Positions 56,645 to 64,000 of a stretch of DNA of 64,000 bases are shown here, one piece after another (position 1 is the first letter of the stretch; each line of letters starts with the position of its first letter). The DNA is from Dama dama (taxonomy: Eukaryota; Chordata; Mammalia; Artiodactyla; Cervidae): positions 13,454,001-13,518,000 of the forward strand of contig NC_083714.1 of the NCBI RefSeq assembly GCF_033118175.1, read 5' to 3'. The notes under the pieces are model-generated. The model ran no database searches, was not told where the DNA came from, and saw only the letters and a program-made list of their open reading frames with translations. A program made the position numbers and the translations under genes.

Positions 56645-57732
56645 ATAACTGTTAAACTAGTTTATCTAAAATGTACACATAAGAAATTAGGACATAAAGC
56701 TAGATGGTATTTGTTGGAGGGGTGGAACCTAGAAAAGTTGGAAACATAGAGTACAGTCACAGGAAGGATGGGGGAGGTGGGAGTCCCAGGAATGAAGGCA
56801 AACTTATCAATATGAATGCCCCAAAGGACCCATGAGCATGCCTACCATGCAATTTACCTACTGAACAACCAAAGTGAGGTTGATCCTGGGTCAAAACTAA
56901 GAACATGGGGTGCTGACAATATAAAGGACCAGGATAAAAGCCTAGGCCTGAAAAGCAGAATCTAAGTTAGATATCCAAACAGGCCACGTCAGGTAAAGAT
57001 CCCAGAAACAGATGGTAATAGCAAAGCTTGAAGTCTGAAACCAGACAAGAAAGGTCAGCAGAGCCAGTTGGTGGACAGAATGAGATGCTCAGACAAGAGT
57101 GAAGGTTTAGGAAACTATAAAATTAGAAAAGAGTGGATCTGGGATGCACTGGAAAGAATGGACTTGAAACTCAGCAGAGGTTACAAGGGTTAGAAATCAC
57201 ATTAGAAGTTTTTGTGTCAAAGATTAGAAGAGGCAAGAAGTCCTGGTAACAGAGATGAACAAAGGCTTGTCTCTGTCCAGTTTTTTGGAGATTTGGAACT
57301 TAACATCATTCCTATTAAGGTAGGATCCAATCCCGGAAAACTATCGAGGCATATAGTGAGAGTTGCTGTTTGAAACTCCCTGGCTGAGAAGTGAATGTAT
57401 GAGCAAGACAAAGCATAATTTTTGGCAGGTATATTCAGGTACCTCGGTGCTGAAGAACCATGGAAAGGAAGGTTATTCTAAAAGCATAGGCTCTTGTTAT
57501 TTGCCTTTCACTGATTCTTAGACCTTGATGTTTCTCACTTGGTGCTCCTAGTAAACCTAGAAACCCCTCCATTTTTGCTGGCCTTCCTTCATTCATGCAG
57601 CATTTCCCACCAGTGTCTTGGATATACCGAGACAAGAGCCCATGTGTGTCTGATTTCTGTCATGGACATTCTATGAGAAATGACTTTGTAACTCTGCCTT
57701 AATAAACTGATAATTGTCATATATAATTTTTC
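56645..57732. other. Unassigned non-coding DNA
   Basis: No family recognised; frames here look like chance. Confidence 0.5.
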
Positions 57733-57744
57733 TATTAAGCTTAG

Positions 57745-57975
57745 GTTAGTCATTCAGTTGTGTCTGTTAAGTTAGTCACTCAGTTGTGTCCAACTCTTTG
57801 CGACCCCATGAACTATAGCCCAGCCAGGCTCCTCTATCCGTGGAATTCTCCAGGCAAGAAGACTGGAGCGGGTTGCCATTCCCTTCTTCATGGTCTCTTC
57901 CCAACCCAGGGACTGAACCTGAGTCTCCTGCATTGCAGGCAGATTCTTTACCATCTGAGCCACCAGGGAAGTCCT
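57745..57975 (-). mobile_element. Bov-tA SINE with duplicated 3' end
   Basis: Antisense full copy in which the 'gttagtca-t/c-tcagttgtgtc' part occurs twice in tandem (57746-57764 and 57773-57791). A perfect 12-bp TSD, tattaagcttag, is at 57733-57744 and 57976-57987. Confidence 0.95.
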
Positions 57976-58318
57976 TATTAAGCTTAGAGTGCTGTTAAAA
58001 TATGCAAGAATGAGTTAACGACATTTATTACTTCCAAGTGGTGTTGTTTAAATTTTATATTGAGTTTTAAATATACTAGAAGGTTCAGCAAAATGATCTG
58101 TCTGATTGGGTTATTTAGACCCCACCTAAAGGCTCAGTCCCACCCTAGCCTCCCAGACCAAGGATGGTGGTCAAAGAGATTTAAAGAGCCCTAGGCAAGT
58201 AGTTTGATGCCTTTCTTTGGGACTGGAATGAAAACTGACCTTTTCCAGTCCTGTGGCCACTGCTGAGTTTTCCAAATTTGCTGGCATATTGAGTGCAACA
58301 CTTTCACAGCATCATCTT

Positions 58319-58714
58319 TCAGGATTTGAAATAGTTCAACTGGAATTCCATCACCTCCAAAGCTTTGTTCGTAGTGATGCGTTCTAAGGCCCACTTGACT
58401 TCACATTCCAGGATGTCTGGCTCTAGCTGAGTGATCATACCATCATGATTATCTGGGTCATGAAAATCTTTTCTGTACAGTTCTTCTGTGTATTCTTGCC
58501 ACCTCTTCTTAATATCTTCTGCTTCTGTTAGGTCCATACAATTTCTGTGTTTTATTGCTCCCACCTTTGCATGAAATGTTCCCTTGGCATTTCTAATTTT
58601 GTTGAAGAGATCTCTAGTCTTTCCCATTCTGTTGTTTTCCTCTGTTTCTTTGCACTGATCACTGAGGAAGGCTTTCTTACCTCTCCTTGCTATTCTTTGG
58701 AACTCTGCATTCAA
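58319..58714 (-). pseudogene. BovB linker fragment in the inverted segment
   Basis: A 131-codon frame: NAEFQRIARRGKKAFLSDQC, AKVGAIKHRNCMDLTEAEDI, YTEELYRKDFHDPDNHDGMI and LEPDILECEVKWALERITTN. Same region as 47642-47890. Confidence 0.9.
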
Positions 58715-58845
58715 ATGGGTATATCTTTCCTTTTCTCCTTTGCTTTTCGCTTCCCTTTTTTCACAGCTATTTGTAAGGCCTCCTCAAACAGTCATTTTGC
58801 TTTTTTGCATTTCTTTTCCATGGGAATGGTCTTGATCCCTGTCTC

Positions 58846-59370
58846 CTATACAATGTCATGAACCTCTGTCCATAGTTCATCAGGTACTCTGTCTATCAGA
58901 TCTAGTCCCTTAAATCTATTTCTCACTTCCACTGTATAATCATAAGGCATTTGATTTAGGTCATACTTGAATGGTCTAGTGGTTTTCCCTACTTTCTTCC
59001 ATTTCAGTCTGAATTTGGCAATAAGGAGTTCATGATCTGAGCCACAGTCAGCTCCCTGTCTTGTTTTTGCTGACTGTATAGAGCTTCTCCATCTTTGGCT
59101 GCAAAGAATATAATCAATCTGATTTTGGCATTGACCATCTGGTGATGTCCATATGTAGAGTCTTCTCTTGTGTTGTTGGAAGAGGGTGTTTGCTATGACC
59201 AATTTGTTCTCTTGGCAAATCTCTATTAGCATTTGCCCTGCTTCATTCTGTACTCCAAAGCCAAATTTGCCTGTTACTCCAGGTGTTTCTTGACTTCCTA
59301 CTTTCGCATTCCAGTCCCCTATAATGAAAAGGTCAGTTTTCATGCCAATCCCAAAGAAAGGCAACCCCAA
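58846..59370 (-). pseudogene. BovB endonuclease C-terminal half
   Basis: A 174-codon frame that begins in inverted RT sequence and enters the endonuclease at FIIGDWNAKVGSQETPG (Asp-x-Asn motif). It continues through IEICQENKLVIANTLFQQHK, WTSPDGQCQNQIDYILCSQR and GADCGSDHELLIAKFRLKWK with the catalytic Ser-Asp-His, to the linker YDLNQMPYDYTVEVRNRFK. These motifs are better kept than in the full-length copy at 46382, but the N-terminal half of the nuclease is absent. Confidence 0.92.
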
Positions 59371-60449
59371 AGAATACTCAAACTACTGCACAATTGCACT
59401 CATCTCACTTGCTAGTAAAGTAATGCTCAAAATTCTCCAAGCCAGGCTACAGCAATACATGAACCGTGAACTTCCAGATGTTCAAGCTGGTTTTAGAAAA
59501 GGCAGAGGAACCAGAGATCAAATTGGCAACATCTGCTGGATCATCGAAAAAGCAAAAGAGTTCTAGAAAAACATCTATTTCTGCTTTATTGACTATGCCA
59601 AAGCCTTTGACTGTGTGTATCACAATAAACTGTGGAAAATTCTGAAAGAGATAGGAATACCAGACCACCTGACCTGCCTCTTAAGAAACCTGTTTTCAGG
59701 TCAGGAAGCAACAGTTAGAAATAGACATGGAACAACAGACTGGTTCCAAATAGGGAAAGAAGTATGTCAAGGCTATTGTCACCCTGCTTGTTTAACTTAT
59801 ATGTAGAGTGCATCATTGAGAAACACTGGGCTGGAGGAAGCTCAAGCTGGAATCAAGATTGCTGGGAGAAATATCAATAACCTCAGATATGCAGATGACA
59901 CCACCCTGATGGCAGAAAGTGAAGAACTAAAGAGCCTCTTGATGAAAGTGAAAGAGGAGAGTGAAAAAGTTGGCTTAAAGCTCAACATTCAAAAAACTAA
60001 GATCATGGCATCTGGTTCCATCACTTCATGGCAAATGGATAGGGAAACAGTGAAAACAGTGACAGACTTTTTTGGGGGGAGATTCCAGAATCACTGCAAA
60101 TGGTCACTGCAGCCATGAAATTAAAAGATGCTTGCTCCTGGGAAGAAAAGTTATGACCAACCTAGATAGAATATTAAAAAGCAGAGACATTACTTTGCCA
60201 ACAAAGGTCCATCTAGTCAAGGCTATGGTTTTTCCAGTGGTCATGTATGGATGTGAGAGTTGGACTGTGAAGAAAGCTGAGTGCAGAAGAATTGATGCTT
60301 TTGAACTGTGGTGTTGGAGAAAACTCTTGAGAGTCCCTTGGACTGCAAGGAGATCAAACCAGTTCATCCTAAAGGAAATCAGTCCTGAATATTCATTGGA
60401 AGGACTAATGCTGAAGCTGAAACTCCAATACTTTGGCCACCTGATGTGA
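59324..60449 (+). pseudogene. BovB RT fragments
   Basis: Several frames: 59324-59566 with KRSVFMPIPKKGNPKEYSNY and GFRKGRGTRDQIGNICWIIE; a motif A FIDYAKAFDCV block at about 59580-59612; 59816-60118 with GRNINNLRYADDTTLMAESE (YADD at 59888-59899); and 60072-60449 with HEIKRCLLLGRKVMTNLDRI, GCESWTVKKAECRRIDAFEL and EYSLEGLMLKLKLQYFGHLM. The RT is nearly complete in sequence but split by shifts and stops. Confidence 0.9.
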
Positions 60450-60671
60450 AGAACTGACTCATTGGAAAAGACCCTGATCCTGGGAAAGATTGAACGGGGG
60501 AGGAGAAGGGGATGACAGAGGATGACATGGCTGGATGGCATCACTGACTCAATGGGTAAGAGTTTAAGTAAACTCTGGGTGTTGGTGATGGACCAGGAGG
60601 CCTGACATGCTGCAGTCCATGGGCTCGCAAACAGTCGGACATAACTGAGTGACTGAACTGAACTGAACTGA

Positions 60672-62039
60672 CATTGTGAAAAGCCTGAGAACATGGGCAG
60701 GCTTTCCAGGAGTCCTGGAGGGTGCCATGAACCCAAGACAAGGCAATTTGTATAATTGCAGAGGCAGCATTCCATTCAGTTCAATAGAGAACAAGAGCTT
60801 TTAAAGAGCTAGAATCAGACTATGGGAAAAACAAAACAAAATAAACACAAACAAATAAGAACTAAAAGAGATTTGAGTGAATAAAATCAAACATAAAGAA
60901 ATACTGGTGACAAAATGAGTACAGAAGTCTCCCACTTCTTTTCATGTTATCACGGCACAGGCTTAACTGAATTGCTGTACAAGGTTCATATTAAGTGGCT
61001 CCAATATATGAGTCTGGCTTCTTTGCACTCAATTTTGATGATTAGATTTCTGCCTTATTTTCTTTTAACTTGTTCTTCATATTGCTCCTTTATCTGTGCA
61101 TGCCTAATTTGGTCATCTCAGATCCTTAATTCTAGACCTGGAGCCCTGTCATTCCTGTCTCTTTGTTGTCTCTGCTTGAACTTAGTCTCCTCTACTTGTT
61201 CCCTGATACTCATATCCATCCCAGTGCTTTTGTTATAGCCAAATGCTTCTGTCAACAAGCTCTTCCAGGCTACTGGGGAATACACATGTAGTCCCTATGG
61301 AGAGCCCTCTGATGCCAGCGATCTGTTTACCTAGTGTTAGACTTGACCAACGTGCTGTACACTTGTCCAGATGTCCTCTTGTGCAATAAATGCTTATTGA
61401 ATTTAACTTCCTGGAAACTTCCCAGATTGCCTGCCCTGCTCCAATAGGGTGAGATTCAAGGGTTGCCAGGCATCTGGTTTTGACAAAAACATTTCAGCAT
61501 TTGAGTTTGTTGTCTGGGTTAAACATGTCAGGCATAGGACTATCTCTTTTTTCCAATTAAGTAATTCATATCATTATGTTATCACAAAACCTGTATACAC
61601 ACAGGCAGTAAAATCTAATAAAAGCTAGAAATTGTTATCAGTGGATGTTCTATGTCTTTTCAAAATTAGGGTTTCAGATTCTTATCCATTGTATCCAGTA
61701 TTTTTGCAGATACCGCTTAGCAACCCTATCTAGGTTATTGCTCCAGTAATCAAATTTTGCAGTAAGAGAAAATGTAGAGAAGAAATATTAGTTCGATTGT
61801 ATCTTAGAAAAGAAGTATAATGATAGGAATACCATTAACATCAACAAAAATATACTGAGTACCTGCTTTAGTGATTTGAGAGCAGCTTTAAAGTAAATGC
61901 AGTGATTACTGATATCTCTACTTCCTAAAAGGAGAAAAGAAGACTTTAGCTGCAACTTCACTAGATGGCTTTCTTTAGAGAGAGGTATATATATAGAAAG
62001 GTACATCAAGATAAGCATGAGCATGGTTATAAAAATAAA
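60672..62039. other. Unassigned non-coding DNA
   Basis: No family recognised with confidence. 61370-61410 ('gtgcaataaatgcttattga') could be the end of a decayed L2. Confidence 0.45.
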
Positions 62040-63263
62040 ATAAGGGCCTTCCTCTCAGAAGATGTAGATATACTTTTCCCTATTTCTCCCACTAAGTACA
62101 ACTGAAAATCCTAAATATTCTATATAAAACAAACGTAAGAAGACTCTGAAAGGTCCGGAGAAGAAAACAGATCAGCTATGAACTTCAGGGCCCAAGGAAT
62201 TACACAGTACTAATTTGGCTGGATTCTCCATTTGCTTCAGACATTCTAGACTTGGGGTTGAAGAAGCTGGCAACCCAGAATTACCAACAGGTGCAGAAAA
62301 AAAAAAAAGTCTAACCAGTTAAGTCTGCTCTAGTTAGCCAAAGAACTGGGACAGTGGCAATCTAGCAAGGCAGAAAATTTTCAAATAATACCACTCTACT
62401 CAAACAACATAGAAAACACTGTGACCCTCATTCCCACTCATGCCAGCAAATGCCAACCTGCAAACCTAGACTTACCTCCTCACCAGGCTGCAATGAGGTA
62501 TCTCAACATCCCAACCTAAGTGGTATCAGAGAAAGCCAAGTAGGGAATCCAGACTTTCATCTTGGTTGGCCAGTAATAATCCCTCCTCCACCCCCAATAG
62601 TCAGTGGAAACTATTGTGGGGGGAATATCCACCCTCATGTGGCAATTACAACAAGCCCCCAGTTCAGGTGTCAACAGAGGCCAGATGGGCAACCTGGACA
62701 TCTGCTTCTACCTGAAATTAATAAGGAGCCCTACTCCTTGCCCTGCTAGAAGATTTTTAGAGAAAGTCAGCAAAAACAGAAAGTTTAAAGGAAGTGTAGT
62801 GTCTCATAATCAGAGAAGGCAATGGCACCCCACTCCAGTACTCTTGCCTGGAAAATCCCATGGACGGAGGAGCCTGGTAGGCTGCGGTCCATGGGGTCGC
62901 TAAGAGTCGGACACTACTGAGTGACGTCCCTTTCACTTTTCACTTTCATGAATTGGAGAAGGAAATGGCAACCCACTCTAGTGTTCTTGCCTGGAGAATC
63001 CCAGGGACGGGGGAGCCTGGTGGGCTGCCGTCTATGGGGTCGCACAGAGTCGGACACGACTGAAGCGACTTAGCGGCAGCAACAGCAGTGTCTCGTAATA
63101 TACTATGAGTATGCCCAGGTTTTGTTCTAAAACTATTCATAATATCACAAACCACGATGATCTCAAACTGAATAGGAATAAACAATCAATAGATGCCAAC
63201 AATGAGATGAAAAGAATGTTAGAATTATCTGACAAAGATTTTAAGGCAGCTATGATTAAAAGA
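62040..63263 (+). mobile_element. L1M 5' region, interrupted by a Bov-A2
   Basis: Resembles the 5' UTR to ORF1 start of old L1s: 'ctcagaagatgtagatatac' near 62055, and at right 'atgcccaggttttgttctaa' and 'attatctgacaaagatttta' near 63222, a block found just before or in L1M ORF1. Interrupted at 62811-63086. Confidence 0.55.
62811..63086 (+). mobile_element. Bov-A2 SINE inside L1M
   Basis: Complete dimer with linker and 'cgacttagcggcagc' tail. A 13-bp TSD with one mismatch is at 62798-62810 (agtgtctcataat) and 63087-63099 (agtgtctcgtaat). Confidence 0.96.
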
Positions 63264-63478
63264 GGATTTTCCTGGTGGCTCAGTGGTAAAAATCTGCCTG
63301 ACAATGCAGGAGACACAAGAGACATGGATTCCAGCCCTGGGTTGGGAAGATCCCCTGGAGAAAGGAATGGCAACCCACTCCAGTATTCTTGCCTGGGAAA
63401 TCCCATGGACAGAGGAACCTGGCTGTCTATAGTCCATGGTATCTTAGAAGAGTCGACATGACTTAGTGACTAAAAACA
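63264..63478 (+). mobile_element. Bov-tA SINE
   Basis: 'gattttcctggtggctcag' head, body 'caacccactccagtattc', end 'gtcgacatgacttagtgac'. Extra 'acaagagacatgg' before a weak B box. Confidence 0.92.
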
Positions 63479-63479
63479 C

Positions 63480-63880
63480 AACAATTTATTATTTTACAGT
63501 TCTCAAGATTAAAAATCCTAAATCAAATTTGGGCTAAAGTCAAAGTGTCAACAAGGTTATATTATTTTTGGAGCCTCCAGGGAAGAATCCGATTCCTTGC
63601 CTTTTCCTTGCCTACATTCCTTGGCTGGTGACCCCATCCTCACAATGGCACCTCATTTCTGCTTCCATCATCAAATCTCTTCTCTCTGACTGATCTTCCT
63701 GCCTCCTTTGAAATTACACTGCATCCACCTGAGTTATCCAGAATAACTCCCCATCTCAAGACCCTTAATTTAATCATATCTGCAAAGTCCCTTTTATCAT
63801 GTGAGGTAACAGTCATGGGTTGAGACTTAGACATCTGCGGCAGGGCATTATTCAGTCTTTCAGACTACAGTAATAAACAC
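63480..63880 (-). mobile_element. LTR-like fragment (MaLR-like), decayed
   Basis: Antisense order resembling the 52828 element: 'ttattattttacagttctca' at left, 'tccttgcctacattccttgg', 'ccatctcaagacccttaat', 'catatctgcaaagtccctttt'. Class is a guess from this order. Confidence 0.45.
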
Positions 63881-64000
63881 TGTATGGTAGAGGGAGGGGA
63901 CATATGTACACCTATGGTTAATTCATGTTGATGCATGACAGAAATCAAACCAATATTATAAAGCAATCATCAATCATTTAAAAATAAATAAACATTTAAA

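Larger units (their letters stand above)
58205..60671 (+). mobile_element. BovB LINE with 5' inversion
   Basis: 58205-59325 is antisense: it reads from the RT 'PKKG/KRSVF' block back into the endonuclease, to FIIGDWNAKVG. At 59326-59328 the orientation flips, and 59326-60671 is sense BovB from 'KRSVF' to the 3' end with its ACTGA tail. About 35 bp (KRSVFxPxPKKG) are present in both parts. A GAA microhomology sits at the junction. I found no TSD. Confidence 0.9.

Noticed and set aside
58205..60671. Two separate BovB insertions in opposite directions
   Set aside because: The antisense part lacks its own 3' tail and TSD, and its end meets the sense part with microhomology; a single inverted insertion is simpler.

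Overview
This window is nuclear DNA of a ruminant, most likely a bovid (cattle, sheep, goat, buffalo or a relative; I cannot separate these by eye). The evidence is the repeat content. There are at least nine BovB (RTE-type) LINE copies, about 17 Bov-tA SINEs (tRNA-Glu head joined to a BovB-like tail), five dimeric Bov-A2 SINEs and several CHR-type tRNA-Glu SINEs. All of these families are characteristic of ruminants or cetartiodactyls. There are also two younger L1 copies plus older mammal-wide L1M, L2, MIR, hAT (MER5/MER1) and MaLR-like remnants. No convincing protein-coding exon, rRNA, tRNA gene or CRISPR array is visible. The long open frames are almost all fragments of BovB or L1 endonuclease and reverse transcriptase.

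Layout. 1-6 kb: ancient L1, MIR, L2 and MER5A remnants with younger SINEs. 6.2-7.9 kb: a 5'-truncated BovB with a perfect 14-bp target-site duplication (TSD). 9.25-10.0 kb: a broken coding-like stretch on the minus strand that I cannot name. 12.0-13.1 kb: an internally deleted BovB. 13.9-15.7 kb: a truncated L1. 15.9-21.9 kb: an old L1M hit by at least five later insertions (three Bov-tA, one BovB, one CHR), one of them a possible chimeric insertion. 22.2-23.6 kb: a long L2. 23.6-26.0 kb: BovB. 29.1-33.35 kb: the largest L1 (about 4.2 kb, from the ORF1 C-terminus to the 3' end). 34-41 kb: older DNA transposons, MIR, L2 and SINEs, plus an unexplained 53-bp-arm inverted repeat at 40.6 kb. 42.3-44.5 kb: a BovB with a 5' inversion. 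44.65 kb: a poly(A)-only insertion with its own TSD. 46.15-49.3 kb: an almost full-length but decayed BovB. 50-58 kb: SINEs, MIRs and a MaLR-like LTR in otherwise mostly unassigned DNA. 58.2-60.7 kb: a second 5'-inverted BovB. 62-64 kb: L1M 5' region, Bov-A2, Bov-tA and an LTR-like fragment.

How the parts relate. BovB encodes an APE-type endonuclease and a reverse transcriptase. Bov-tA and Bov-A2 carry the BovB 3' end and are thought to be mobilised by it in trans. The many TSDs read here (9-15 bp, several exact) support that route. No new biological system was found. The most interesting items are structural: two inverted BovB copies whose reverse-transcriptase segments start within about 3 nt of each other, the 53-bp inverted repeat, a poly(A)-only retro-insertion, a single TSD enclosing an unknown segment plus a Bov-tA, and the unidentified coding remnant near 9.3-10 kb. 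SINE and old-repeat boundaries are read by eye and may be off by 5-30 bases.
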